Shown: in pieces, positions 7,440 through 16,825 of the stretch
How positions within the stretch are numbered: the first letter of the stretch is position 1
Layout of the letters: every line of letters starts with the position of its first letter
NCBI GenBank assembly: GCA_945861635.1
Contig: CAMAWH010000050.1
Location: 1-36,985, forward strand
Origin: Klebsiella pneumoniae
Lineage (GTDB): Bacteria > Myxococcota_A > UBA796 > SXON01
Reading direction: 5' to 3'
DNA: 36,985 bases
Made by a program: the position numbers and the translations under genes
Notes under the pieces: generated by a model
Seen by the model: the letters and a program-made list of their open reading frames with translations, nothing else
Databases searched by the model: none
What the model was told of the DNA's origin: nothing

Positions 7440-10400
7440 TCTCCTGCTTCCTCGCCCCGGATACGTACGCGGCGCACTTCGAGAAGATCATGCTCGGTCA
7501 GGAAGATCTCCTTGACGCCCTCTCCCTCCTCCCAACCGGGAATGCCGCGCCGACGCCGATCTCCGCCCATGTTGAACAGCTGAACGTCTACGACGTGGCG
7601 CACCTCGGGCAGGTCGCTGACCATGCGCGCAAAGTCCTGTGCATAGAGCGTCCCGCTGAACGGCCACCCGTTGCGATCGAGGCCGCCGGCGTACGGGTCG
7701 AGGAAGCGTTCCACCCACTTGTGCGAGGCTTCCCGCACGGCCAACAAGTTCGCGTTGGGACGCAAACGCAGCGTCACGCTGACGTCGATCGGCAGGAAGG
7801 TCGCCAGTCGGACCACCGGGTTCACGTTGATCAAGCACCGCCGCTTGAGGTAGCTCTGCACGTGATCGCGCAGCCCCGTGGAAAGGAAGGCATCGGGCAC
7901 CGTTTCTCCCTCCCGTCGGCGCGGGAGCACGATGATCTCGACATTTCCATCCTCTCCGATGCGGCCGTCACACGCGGCGCGCGCGACTTCTCCGCTCGCT
8001 TCGGTGGCGATGATTGCGAAGTCTGTGCGCGTCACTGCCCGATCACGGCTGGTGAGCAGCGAGGGGGCGCGTCGGATGATCTCGTCGATGGTCTCGGCGT
8101 CTCGACCGCCACTGGCCGGAAGGAGGTTTTCGACTTTCACCACGTCAGCGTACCCTTCGACGACGTTGATTTCCCCGGCCGCCACGTTGCCCCGCACGCC
8201 GGGAACGACGCGGTAGAGATCGACGACGACGTTGGAGCTGCCGACCGGGAGCATCTTGCCGCGGATGCCGTTGCCGAACGTCAGCGTGCCCTCCACCGGG
8301 TCTACAACATAGACGCGGTCGTCCTTGCCCGCGGTGAGCAGCGACCCTTCGGGCGCCCGGCTCCACGGCTCGTGCGAGCCGTCCTCTAGATCGAGGAACA
8401 CGACGATGTCGGGAAACGACTCGGGCCGAGAAAACAGCGCCCGCTCTCCCTCCGAATCGTGCAGAAAGATCGGCGCGCGATGGAGTTGTACGACCTGATT
8501 CGGCACACCCGTGCCGCTGTATCGCTCGGTCCGAACCGTCACGAGGTTCACGACATCCACGGTGTTGAGGAGCATGTGGGTCACCGGTGGCATTGCCGGG
8601 ATGCGGTCGATGCCGTAGTCGGCGTCCGTCGCAAAGCGCGCCCGTAGCCAAAACCCATCGGGCACGAGCTTTGGCGTTTCGGGAAGCGGAAATTCAAGCG
8701 TTCCGGTTTCCGTCAGCTGGTACGGCTGGCGCTCGCCTTCTCCGGGGGCGTGCAGGCGGCGCCATCCCCAACGCCCGTGATCGCGCGCCTCAAGCAGCTC
8801 CCATTCGACCGTAACTTCCTTGGGAAGGTACGTTTCCCCGCGGGTGCGCACGTGCATGACATGACGTTTGCCGGGCGGGAGCGGTTGATCAAACTGCAGG
8901 TAGAGCGCCTGATTTTCTTCCTTGATCTCCACGAACGGGAAAAACGGGAAGAACTCACCCAGCCGACCGCCTGCCCGCGTCAGGGCCCGCGTCAAGCGCG
9001 GATTTGCCTCGCGATGGTCGACCTGTGCCATCTTCGGGCCGGGCAGCGGCTGATCGTAGGAACGCGCGCCAACCGCACCCTCCACGCCGAGGCGTACCGC
9101 GTAGATCTTCGGGATGATCGGGTGTTGTTCCTTCTTCTCGTCCTTCCCGGTGAGCGACGCCTTCACCAGTTCGAGGCGCACCCAGGTCGTTTCCCGCTCG
9201 CTGACCTCGTGACGGGCCAATCCGCGGAGCTGGGTCTTGGGGTCGATGACCAACCGGATCGTGCGCGTGCCGGGGGTTTTTGCCCCGGCCTGATCGATCA
9301 TCGCAAACGTAAACGCAGAGTACATCTTGTCTTCTGACCAGACGACGCGCCAGTTGTCGTCGGCCCGATATGTCATCTGCATCAAATACAAATCGGTCGG
9401 CTCCGGGACGGGCGTGCCGTTCATCTCAAACGCGACGTCGATCTCCAGCACCACGGGGGCCTGGCGCCGATTCTCGAACAGGTCGGAGCCGATGTACCAC
9501 TTGCGTCCGATCGTGGCCGGAACCATTGGAGCAAGCTGGAAGGGTGACCACGGACCCTCGTCGACCAGCAGCGTTTCGAGACGACGCGGATCCTCTCCCG
9601 CCATCATGTCCAGTTCGATCGGCCGTACCCAGGTCAGCTCAAGCTCGAGTTCCGGCATGAACCCTTGCAGGAACACCGTTTCGATGCGCTCGGCACGCAG
9701 GTTGTACCCGTCCGTGGCCATGTCGGTGAGCGGACCGGTGAGCAACACGACCGTGCCTTCGGTGCGCACGCGCTCCTTCGGGATCTCTTCCCAACCTTCG
9801 CCTCGTCGATAATACCAGCGGTACCTGGGAAGATAGCTGTTTCGTCCGGCGGGAAGGCCTCGGTCTACCAGCGCAAAACGGATGACCCACCCGCCCCGGA
9901 TCGGCGGCACATCCTGAAGGAAGTACTCCAGTGTTCGGCCGGTCGCGCGAACTTCCCAGTTGTTGATAGGCCTTTCCTCTCCCCCGCGGTCATCGCGCCA
10001 GTTGATCTCGAGGTCTTCGAGCATCCGCGATGCGATGAAACGCTCGTAGTCGAGACGTCCGCGAATCCACCATTTCGCCTCTCGGACCGGCTCGGGAAGT
10101 TGGAACGCCGCTGCGCCCTCCCCATCGGCACCAAACGCGGCGATGGTCGCGACACCGGGCAGGGCGGTGATCAATGTCGTCTCCGGCATGCCGAGCACTT
10201 CTTCGGGGTCGATGTCGGCGGGGATGGGCTGCCACCCTTCTGCCGTCGGATACTCCCACGTAAAGAAGGCCGCAACGCTCAAATTATCGCTATCCGGACC
10301 GGCCCGACGCACACGGAGACGTCCGGTCGGGCGACCCTCCTCCGGGTCAACGTTCATGATCCGGAAATCTTCGTGCGACACGTATAGGTACTGGTGCGGC

Positions 10401-10954
10401 GTGTAGGCATCCGGCCCGTAATCGACCGGATCCAAGTCGAAAAGATCAACGCCGCGGCCGCCACCGAACAACAGCGCCGACCGGTTTTCGCGCAGCAGCG
10501 AGTACGGAACCTCCCGGACGGCGGGGCGAGCGCCGCCTCGAACGGCCATGACCCGAGCGATGGACGCGGCATGGACGGTCACCCCGTCGACGACGACGAA
10601 ATCTACCGCGGTCGAATCTTCTCTTTGGCGGGTCGCGCAGCGCGCGAAGGGCGGAATCTCAATCGCGCGATCGAGCACCTTCGGCGTGAACGTCACCGGC
10701 GCGGACGACGGACGGGCCGGTTTCCGTTCCTCTCCGATGAAGTTGAGGAAGTGGATGTACGTTTTGTCCGGCACCTGATTGAGCCGGAAGATGATCATCT
10801 CCGTCATCCAGGCAAAAAGCTGGACCAACGTCATGCCTGGGTCGGCGTCGGAAAGATTCGTCCACTCCGGCGTGTATTGAGGTATCAACTGCCGGGCTTC
10901 CCGCAGGATGTCTTCGTAGCGGCGATCGTCAAGGTTCGGTGGGCGGATCGGCAT
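7436..10954 (-). CDS. Baseplate wedge protein, gpJ-like (Afp11-like)
   Basis: 1172 aa from an ATG two bases after the gp25 stop. The frame is open upstream, but that part lies antisense-free inside gp25 and is not used. The N-terminus (MPIRPPNLDDRRYEDILREA, then DPGMTLVQLFAWMTEMIIFR) and the C-terminal GpJ core (LTSRDRAVTRTDFAIIATEA; then RCLINVNPVVRLATFLPIDVS) match the putative baseplate assembly protein family. The ~800 residues between are beta-rich and may decorate the wedge. It is at the long end for the family. With gp25 and gpI it should form the baseplate wedges that trigger sheath contraction. Confidence 0.9.
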   Translation of the reverse strand: MPIRPPNLDDRRYEDILREARQLIPQYTPEWTNLSDADPGMTLVQLFAWMTEMIIFRLNQVPDKTYIHFLNFIGEERKPARPSSAPVTFTPKVLDRAIEIPPFARCATRQREDSTAVDFVVVDGVTVHAASIARVMAVRGGARPAVREVPYSLLRENRSALLFGGGRGVDLFDLDPVDYGPDAYTPHQYLYVSHEDFRIMNVDPEEGRPTGRLRVRRAGPDSDNLSVAAFFTWEYPTAEGWQPIPADIDPEEVLGMPETTLITALPGVATIAAFGADGEGAAAFQLPEPVREAKWWIRGRLDYERFIASRMLEDLEINWRDDRGGEERPINNWEVRATGRTLEYFLQDVPPIRGGWVIRFALVDRGLPAGRNSYLPRYRWYYRRGEGWEEIPKERVRTEGTVVLLTGPLTDMATDGYNLRAERIETVFLQGFMPELELELTWVRPIELDMMAGEDPRRLETLLVDEGPWSPFQLAPMVPATIGRKWYIGSDLFENRRQAPVVLEIDVAFEMNGTPVPEPTDLYLMQMTYRADDNWRVVWSEDKMYSAFTFAMIDQAGAKTPGTRTIRLVIDPKTQLRGLARHEVSERETTWVRLELVKASLTGKDEKKEQHPIIPKIYAVRLGVEGAVGARSYDQPLPGPKMAQVDHREANPRLTRALTRAGGRLGEFFPFFPFVEIKEENQALYLQFDQPLPPGKRHVMHVRTRGETYLPKEVTVEWELLEARDHGRWGWRRLHAPGEGERQPYQLTETGTLEFPLPETPKLVPDGFWLRARFATDADYGIDRIPAMPPVTHMLLNTVDVVNLVTVRTERYSGTGVPNQVVQLHRAPIFLHDSEGERALFSRPESFPDIVVFLDLEDGSHEPWSRAPEGSLLTAGKDDRVYVVDPVEGTLTFGNGIRGKMLPVGSSNVVVDLYRVVPGVRGNVAAGEINVVEGYADVVKVENLLPASGGRDAETIDEIIRRAPSLLTSRDRAVTRTDFAIIATEASGEVARAACDGRIGEDGNVEIIVLPRRREGETVPDAFLSTGLRDHVQSYLKRRCLINVNPVVRLATFLPIDVSVTLRLRPNANLLAVREASHKWVERFLDPYAGGLDRNGWPFSGTLYAQDFARMVSDLPEVRHVVDVQLFNMGGDRRRRGIPGWEEGEGVKEIFLTEHDLLEVRRVRIRGEEAGE

Positions 10955-10956
10955 GG

Positions 10957-11349
10957 CTACCTGTTGGAGAGCGAGAAGACGAGATTCTGGATCGCGTCGG
11001 TGGCTACGATTCGGTATTCGACCTCGACGCGGACGGCGCCGTTCGGCTCGGGTTGCGCATCGACCGTCAGCACCACGATGCGCTGCTCCCATCGGGCAAG
11101 CGCTTCCTCGACGTGATGCGAGATCATCGCCGCCGTTGCCCGGGTATTGGGCGCGAACAAAAGCTCGTGGATCCGACAGCCGAATGCGGGCAACATCTGA
11201 CGTTCCCCCGGCTTGGTACCGAGGATGATCGTGATGTTCTGACGGATATTTTCCTCGAATTCTGAGAGTCCGACGGTGCCCCGGGCAGCGTCGAATTGGA
11301 ATGGGAAGGCCCATCCTCTCCCGAGGAACTCACGGGGGTCCAGCGGCAT
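10957..11349 (-). CDS. gp25/GPW baseplate wedge protein (Afp9-like)
   Basis: 130 aa, the usual size for gp25-like proteins. Residues ~36-66 read IRQNITIILGTKPGERQMLP followed by FGCRIHELLF, the conserved GPW_gp25 core that contacts sheath and wedge at the initiation of contraction. It lies between the hub gene (19 bases upstream) and the gpJ-like gene (2 bases downstream), in the Afp8-Afp9-Afp11 order. The gp25-to-gpJ spacing is so tight that no separate PAAR tip gene (Afp10) fits between them. Confidence 0.92.
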   Translation of the reverse strand: MPLDPREFLGRGWAFPFQFDAARGTVGLSEFEENIRQNITIILGTKPGERQMLPAFGCRIHELLFAPNTRATAAMISHHVEEALARWEQRIVVLTVDAQPEPNGAVRVEVEYRIVATDAIQNLVFSLSNR

Positions 11350-11368
11350 CGGCGGAGTCTAACAGACG

Positions 11369-12412
11369 CTAAGTCCCGAGCGTATTCCCGCAGAACGTGA
11401 TCTCCGTGAGGTAGCCCGCGTGCGCCGTGATCGTATGGCGCGAGGAGATGATGTAGTACTTTCCATTGTGCGGCTGCGAGAGCCCCGAAAACTCCACGAC
11501 GGTGCCGGCGCGGAGGGCGTCGTTGCCATCGACCGTGCAGGAGCCGCGCGCAAATTGCCGCGCGAGACGGTTCAATTCGGCTTTCGCCACTTCCGTTGCT
11601 GCTGCCTGCGACGACACCGGAACGTCGGTGATGTAGGCGGTGTGTTCCCCAAATTTCGTCTGCGCGAGTGACGCGCCGACCGTGCCGCCACCGATGCTCT
11701 GGATGTCACCCACGCCGGCGGTGCCGACGATTTCCTTTTTCTCGCGGATATCCCACCCGCGGACAATCACCTTCGTGACCTGATCCATCGAATTGAAGTT
11801 CAGCCGGAGCGAGCGTAGGTTTGAGCCCATCGTGATGGTCGTGGACGAGCTGGAGAAGTTCGCTTTCTTGAAGATCAACTTTCCGTCGTCTACCGCGAGC
11901 TGATAGTTGTTTCGCGCGGCAAGGCGTTTCAGGAACGCCAGATTCGACTCATTCCGTTGCAGGGTGTAGGCGTGCTGCTCCGTCGTGGCATCCACAGTCA
12001 CGGAAAGACCACATTCACCGCCGACCGTGGTCGCGATTTCGCTGTCTTTCTTCTTCTCAAAAAATCGTGTGACGCGGCCTCGGGCGAGCCGGTGGGCGTG
12101 ATCGAGGGCGCGCAGGGTAATCGTGCACATGCCGTCCACGGCCCAACTCGGCTCCAACGCGGTGATCTCTCCCTTGAACAAAAGTGCGCTCCCGCTGCCC
12201 ATCTTCACGGTGACGACCTTCCCGATCTCCGCATTCCATTTGGGGGAGCCCTCGGCGCCGTTGAGCCGCATGGTGAGCGTCTCGACCATGTCCACATGGT
12301 CCTCGACGACAATGCTCTCCACGCCGTCGTTCATCGGCTGCGTGAATTCGGTGCCGTCAATGCTGACCTTGTAGGAGGTCGCGCTGCGGGCCGCTGCGGG
12401 GGCTGCGCTCAT
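11369..12412 (-). CDS. Baseplate hub, gpD/gp27-like (Afp8 N-terminal half only)
   Basis: 347 aa, ATG preceded by CGGAG. Contains the late-control gene D/gp27 hub fold: SYKVSIDGTEFTQPMNDGVE, SIVVEDHVDMVETLTMRLNG, HAHRLARGRVTRFFEKK, YTLQRNESNLAFLKRLAARN, and an end of IISSRHTITAHAGYLTEI. It adapts the sixfold tube to the threefold spike. Afp8-like proteins usually continue into a gp5-type OB fold and spike of ~180 more residues; this one stops where gp27 ends. Preceded by the LysM gene with a 12-base gap. Confidence 0.88.
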   Translation of the reverse strand: MSAAPAAARSATSYKVSIDGTEFTQPMNDGVESIVVEDHVDMVETLTMRLNGAEGSPKWNAEIGKVVTVKMGSGSALLFKGEITALEPSWAVDGMCTITLRALDHAHRLARGRVTRFFEKKKDSEIATTVGGECGLSVTVDATTEQHAYTLQRNESNLAFLKRLAARNNYQLAVDDGKLIFKKANFSSSSTTITMGSNLRSLRLNFNSMDQVTKVIVRGWDIREKKEIVGTAGVGDIQSIGGGTVGASLAQTKFGEHTAYITDVPVSSQAAATEVAKAELNRLARQFARGSCTVDGNDALRAGTVVEFSGLSQPHNGKYYIISSRHTITAHAGYLTEITFCGNTLGT

Positions 12413-12424
12413 GTGGTACTCCGA

Positions 12425-13099
12425 CTAGATGGAGAACTTGGTGGGAATACTCAGCTTCTTCCCCGTCAGATCGGCGAGTGGGTCACTGATTCCGTTGATC
12501 TTGGCGACCACGCGCATGTCAGCGCCCGCGGCCTGCGAGACTTGCGAGAGCGTCTGACCGCCCTTCACATCGACCAGCTTGATCTTCGCCGAACGCCAGG
12601 TACTCGACGAGCCGCCCCCGGAGAAGGCCTCGGACTTCCACTCCTTCAGCTTCACGGTGCAACGAGCCCGAATGGCCTCGCCGCTGGCCGCGAACATCAG
12701 GTAGGTGACGTTCACGCTTTCGATGACGCACTTCATCGAGAACGTGCCCCACGTGAAAAGCAGCGTGCGCGGACGCTTTTTGTCCAGTTCGGATTGTTCG
12801 CCCTGGGTCGGCGATACATCCGCGTTCGTCAGCGCAAGCAGTGCTTCCACCCATACTTTCTGCACGTTCTTCGGCGGCGTGTCGGCCGTCGTGTCGAACA
12901 TGAGGTCAAACGACGCCGTCATCGGCGCGCCCTTCTGGAATTGGATCGGGTTTGCCGACTGGCCCTGGGTTTTGGCTTCCTCCCAGGTCAGCGACTTGTC
13001 GACCTTGAATTCCTTCGGATTGTACTGGACGGTGAACTTGACGCCGTCGTCCAGACTTTTGAACATCGCCTTTGAGGCGCTACCACCAGATGGACTCAT
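12425..13099 (-). CDS. CIS_tube/LysM protein (Afp7-like)
   Basis: 224 aa when started at the ATG at 13099, which sits six bases after GGAGG. Earlier in-frame starts (13105, 13141) lie inside the upstream gene and are less likely. The core (FTVQYNPKEFKVDKSLTWEE; FDLMFDTTADTPPKNVQKV; PRTLLFTWGTFSMKCVIESV) is the CIS tube-associated domain, and residues ~175-221 form a LysM motif ending DLTGKKLSIP. In Afp/PVC this protein links the inner tube to the hub. The start overlaps the end of the 1242-aa gene by 20 bases. Confidence 0.9.
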   Translation of the reverse strand: MSPSGGSASKAMFKSLDDGVKFTVQYNPKEFKVDKSLTWEEAKTQGQSANPIQFQKGAPMTASFDLMFDTTADTPPKNVQKVWVEALLALTNADVSPTQGEQSELDKKRPRTLLFTWGTFSMKCVIESVNVTYLMFAASGEAIRARCTVKLKEWKSEAFSGGGSSSTWRSAKIKLVDVKGGQTLSQVSQAAGADMRVVAKINGISDPLADLTGKKLSIPTKFSI

Positions 13100-16000
13100 C
13101 ACCATCCTCCGTGCGCCGTTCACGGCGCGATTCGAGTTCACGGGTCACAGCCTCAAGGACCTCACGAGAGAGGGCTTCGAGGTCCATTTTTGAGCTATCG
13201 GCGCCGGTTCCGGCGATAGGCGCGGAGCCTTCCGCCCGCGCCGCCGGCGTATCTTCGGCCATGCGCACCTGACGCTGGGCGTCCGCCAAGCGATGCTCCG
13301 CTTCGGCAAGGTGAATGAGGCCTTCCAACTTCTTCACCAGCTTCATGATCCGCTGGTCACCGCCGCCGGCATTGAGCACCTTTGCCGAAGATCGGACCGG
13401 CCGGATGCTACCCGACGAGCGCGATGCGGTGGAAGCGACGCCGGCCACGCTGGTACCGCGGAGAATGGTCGCGGAGGGAGCGGGAAGTGTGGACTCACGC
13501 GTGGCGATGAATTCAAGCGAGGCAGCTTCATCTTCCCGACGAACTTCCTGGCGAATCTGCTCCGCCACTTCCATGATCGGGGAGGGGAGCGGCCCGGTTG
13601 CGCGCAACCCCTCCGCGCGCTCAAAGATGACGCGCACGACATCTTCGGGCGACGAAGCACGTGCGAGCGCACCGAACAGTCCACCCGACGAACGCACCAG
13701 CGGCTCACCCGCGGAGCGCGCGGCCCACGTGGGCGCGGCCGCGTCCTGCTGGTTGAGCGCGACGCCGGCGAGCGTCTCATGAAGCGGACGGCGTGAACCC
13801 CCGGGAACCAAGGCGGCAGCCGGTTCGGCGAGGCCTCCGGCCGCTTCGTTGGCACCGGCGGCCATCGGAAGGGCCATGTCGGGCGCGACGCGACGAGCGG
13901 TTCGGGTGCGCTGCGCCTCGGCGGTTCGTGCGCCGACGAACGTACCGTTTGCGGTGCGCGAGGTCGCGGCTCCGATGAATGTACCGGACGGCGATGTTCC
14001 GGCGTTTGCTCCAACAAAGGCGCGATCCGGGGTCCGCGCGGCGAGGGCGCCACGGAACGCTGTGGCGTCGGTAATGCCTGAGCGGGCGCTTACCCAATCG
14101 GTCGAACGGGTGTGCGCCGTCGGGGCCCCGGAGAATTCCCCTTCGGGGGTCGTCGCCGTGGACGCACCCGCAAACCGTAGGTCGGCCGTCCGGAAGGTCG
14201 GGGAGCGGCGCGTCGGAGCCACCGGAACCGCCGGGCGGCCAGCACGATCGGCAACCAACCGGACTCCCGGGGTTGAAGCGGCGGTTCGCGCACCCACCCA
14301 CACCCCGTTTGCCGTGCGAACGGGCGTGGAAGCGCTCCACGTGGACTCCGGCGCCGCGAGGCCGGTCATTTCGGGGGCGGAAGCAGCGCTGCGCCCAAGG
14401 GCGGCGCGCGCCCACGAAAGTGGCCCGGTGATGGCGCTGGACGAGGGAGTAATGGGTGGCGCTCGCCGCGCCGCGAGCGTCGTACCGGCCGGAATGTTCG
14501 TCCGCGCGACCGCGGTGAGGGTGGCCGAGCGATAGGCCCGCGGCGTTGTCGACGGAACGGCGCGCTCCGCGCCATCGGCGGACGCCACGGGCGTCGACAC
14601 TACGGCACGCTCGGGTGCCGCAAATACCCGGTCGGGGGACAGCGGCGTCGTGCGCGGCAACGCGGAGCGCGTCGCGGAAGGGACGCCACGGACGATGCGC
14701 GCGGCGGCGTACAGCGCCGACGGCGTCGCGATTGGCGCGGGCTGGGACGCGGCAATCGCCGCCATTCCGCGCGCCGGGGCTGCACGGCTTGGCGCCGGCA
14801 ACGCCGGGAAGTCGGGCGATAGCCCACGTGCGGTGGCGGCGACCATGGGTACAGGCAGGGGCGGAGAAGCGCCACGCCGCGCGTCGTCGGCGGGCGTCAC
14901 CGCGACATCGCCGCTGCCGGGATCCACCAGAACGCCGTCCGGCGCGCGAATGCCGGGCACGCGCGCCGGAGCAACCGGGGCGCCGCGCCACGGCGCATCC
15001 GGCGTGCGCGTGGTGGGCGCGCCGAGGAAGTCTCCGAATTCGGTGCGAGTGCTGGCCGCGCCGCGGAATTCGTTGTCCGGCGTCGTCCACGAACCCGCCC
15101 GGTCGTATGCGGTATCGGGGGTGCGGAAGGCGGGCGAGCGCTGTGCGCCCCGTGCTTCCTGCGCCTGCGCGACCAGCGCCGCGCGAACGGCGCGGGGCAA
15201 GCTCGATAACGCGGCCCCGTGCGCGACGGCTTCTTTCGCAGGCACGAACGTTCCTTCAGCGGTGCGCGCCGTGGACGTGGCGGGGGGCGGCACGCCAAGC
15301 GCATCCGCCGGCCTCGGCAGCGCGAAGTCGATCGACGACGCGATTGGCCGGGGAAGTACGCTGCTACGCCGCGAAGATCCGCTGCCGGCACGGGCGGCAG
15401 CCCACATCGCCGCTGCAACGGGGGCAGAGGCGTCACCGAGTGACGAGTCGCCTTGGAGAACCCCCCCGACGACGGGCGCACCTTGGTAGACGCCGACCCA
15501 GACGCCCCGCGAATCGCGAACAATTGTGCGTAGCGCCGGCGCATTCGGTGCAGGAACCATCTGCTCTGCGCGGGCGAAAACCTGCTCCGAATGGGCGCGC
15601 GCGGCACGCACCTGACCGGAAGTTGCATCCCCCCCATGGAACGTCGCCGCCCCGCGGAAAGCCGACGCGCCGGTCGTCAGCGAGCGGGCGCCGGCCTCGA
15701 CGTGCCCCGATGCAATCGGCGATATGCCCCCGCGCTCGACCCGGCCCGCGCTCGGCCGGGCAACCGGACGAGCGATCCTTGCCGACGACGTCGTAAAGGA
15801 CGGCGTGCTCGACACCACAGGAGATGCCGCGAGCGTTGTAGCCGGTGCTCCGCGGGTCGCTCGTGCCGTAGCCCGGTGCGTCGCCGTTTCGCGACGGGCC
15901 CGCTCGGGGCGGGCGGCTTCCACCGCATCGGGCGTTGCCATGCTTCCGGCCACGGCGCGGTCGAAATCCGCGTTCGACGCCAACGCCATTCCGGGGGAGC

Positions 16001-16808
16001 GCGCGAGCAGCGGGCGCAGCCCGCGGGCGGCGCGCGCGCCAACGACGGCGTCGAGGCGCTGTTCGGCAGGGCCCGCAGTTTCGTAGATGGTGCGCACCAG
16101 CGGCGCGGCCATTCCAGACCGGCGAACGACGCGAATGATCTCTTCTCGGCGTTCATCCGCCGTTTCCGCGTTTATCGCAGTTTGTTTCGCAGAACGACGA
16201 TTCTTCAGCGGAATTTCCGCCATCACGTCGTCAAGTTCGCGGGCCAGAGTGGCGCGCGCCAATCGCGCGCCTGCATTCATCGTGGCCGAAGGCGGCGCGG
16301 CCACGCGCGCCGGCGCGTACGGCGTCGTGTTCCACGGGTTCGCCACAGGCCGCATCGACTCGTACGCGCGGCGTACCGGCGAGTCTTCCACGATCACGTT
16401 GTCCACCGGCGCGGCGGCGACTGGAATGGGCGCCGGCATCGTCATATCGTCGACCGTGAGCGTCGCGAGGCGCGAACGTGGCACCAGCGATTCGCCCGGC
16501 CAGCGGCGCGCCGCGGCCTTCACCGTTGTTCCAGCACGGCGGGCCGCGAACTCCGCGGCTCGCTTCTCACGACGCTTTCGGGACGCCGCGAGGCGCCGCA
16601 TCATCGCGTAGAACGGCGCCGCGGACAGATACACCATGCCGTCGGTTGGGGAGGAATCAACGGGGGATTCCGGCAGCGCCCACGGGTCGTCCAGACCCAG
16701 ACGCGCGTAGAATTCGGGGGCGAAGCAGATACGCGGACGGCGGCGCGTGCGCGCATCCATCCGTTTGGCGAGTGCTTCTCCGGGAACTGTCCGCTCGGCG
16801 CCGTCCAT
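13080..16808 (-). CDS. Giant Ala/Arg/Pro-rich repeat protein of the eCIS (1242 aa)
   Basis: ATG follows GGAGG at 10 bases and a 17-base gap after the tube gene. The ends look structured: residues ~24-80 (RPRICFAPEFYARLGLDDPW and onward) and the last ~120, a coiled-coil (DQRIMKLVKKLEGLIHLAEA, then AEHRLADAQRQVRMAED) ending DGDESIWW. The centre is low complexity, with ~13-residue repeats of the form (R/T)T(P/A)(D/N)xxFxGAxTA in two clusters, about residues 560-630 and 825-966. No transmembrane or catalytic motif. It occupies the slot between tube and LysM genes. A tape-measure, scaffold or inner-tube role is inference. Confidence 0.7.
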   Translation of the reverse strand: MDGAERTVPGEALAKRMDARTRRRPRICFAPEFYARLGLDDPWALPESPVDSSPTDGMVYLSAAPFYAMMRRLAASRKRREKRAAEFAARRAGTTVKAAARRWPGESLVPRSRLATLTVDDMTMPAPIPVAAAPVDNVIVEDSPVRRAYESMRPVANPWNTTPYAPARVAAPPSATMNAGARLARATLARELDDVMAEIPLKNRRSAKQTAINAETADERREEIIRVVRRSGMAAPLVRTIYETAGPAEQRLDAVVGARAARGLRPLLARSPGMALASNADFDRAVAGSMATPDAVEAARPERARRETATHRATARATRGAPATTLAASPVVSSTPSFTTSSARIARPVARPSAGRVERGGISPIASGHVEAGARSLTTGASAFRGAATFHGGDATSGQVRAARAHSEQVFARAEQMVPAPNAPALRTIVRDSRGVWVGVYQGAPVVGGVLQGDSSLGDASAPVAAAMWAAARAGSGSSRRSSVLPRPIASSIDFALPRPADALGVPPPATSTARTAEGTFVPAKEAVAHGAALSSLPRAVRAALVAQAQEARGAQRSPAFRTPDTAYDRAGSWTTPDNEFRGAASTRTEFGDFLGAPTTRTPDAPWRGAPVAPARVPGIRAPDGVLVDPGSGDVAVTPADDARRGASPPLPVPMVAATARGLSPDFPALPAPSRAAPARGMAAIAASQPAPIATPSALYAAARIVRGVPSATRSALPRTTPLSPDRVFAAPERAVVSTPVASADGAERAVPSTTPRAYRSATLTAVARTNIPAGTTLAARRAPPITPSSSAITGPLSWARAALGRSAASAPEMTGLAAPESTWSASTPVRTANGVWVGARTAASTPGVRLVADRAGRPAVPVAPTRRSPTFRTADLRFAGASTATTPEGEFSGAPTAHTRSTDWVSARSGITDATAFRGALAARTPDRAFVGANAGTSPSGTFIGAATSRTANGTFVGARTAEAQRTRTARRVAPDMALPMAAGANEAAGGLAEPAAALVPGGSRRPLHETLAGVALNQQDAAAPTWAARSAGEPLVRSSGGLFGALARASSPEDVVRVIFERAEGLRATGPLPSPIMEVAEQIRQEVRREDEAASLEFIATRESTLPAPSATILRGTSVAGVASTASRSSGSIRPVRSSAKVLNAGGGDQRIMKLVKKLEGLIHLAEAEHRLADAQRQVRMAEDTPAARAEGSAPIAGTGADSSKMDLEALSREVLEAVTRELESRRERRTEDGDESIWW
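13912..14322 (-). repeat. Tandem ~13-residue repeats, cluster 2, in the 1242-aa protein
   Basis: The encoded protein reads in succession VRTANGVWVGARTA, FRTADLRFAGASTA, TTPEGEFSGAPTA, HTRSTDWVSARSG, ITDATAFRGALAA, RTPDRAFVGANAG, TSPSGTFIGAATS, RTANGTFVGARTA. The aromatic-x-GA core and preceding RT/TP with Asp/Asn recur about every 13 residues, after one longer spacer near the start. Boundaries are approximate. Confidence 0.7.
14922..15128 (-). repeat. Tandem ~13-residue repeats, cluster 1, in the 1242-aa protein
   Basis: The encoded protein reads FRTPDTAYDRAGS, WTTPDNEFRGAAS, TRTEFGDFLGAPT, TRTPDAPWRGAPVA, then the weaker GIRAPDGVLVD. Same consensus as cluster 2, about 190 residues away. A further isolated copy (ARTAEGTFVPAKEA) lies near 15230-15285. 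Confidence 0.65.
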
Positions 16809-16825
16809 CTCGTTCGACCTCCGAA

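Noticed and set aside
10955..11314. Upstream extension of the gpJ-like gene to 11314
   Set aside because: It overlaps the entire gp25 gene in another frame and is not protein-like; the ATG at 10954 gives the family N-terminus.
13912..15128. CRISPR-like repeats
   Set aside because: The periodicity is at protein level with divergent DNA units and lies inside an intact coding frame.
14546..15796. Long plus-strand reading frame of 416 codons antisense to the giant repeat protein
   Set aside because: Arg/Pro/Ala-rich, no start signal, and its opposite strand is a clear coding gene with a good ribosome site; long antisense frames are expected in this GC-rich repeat DNA.
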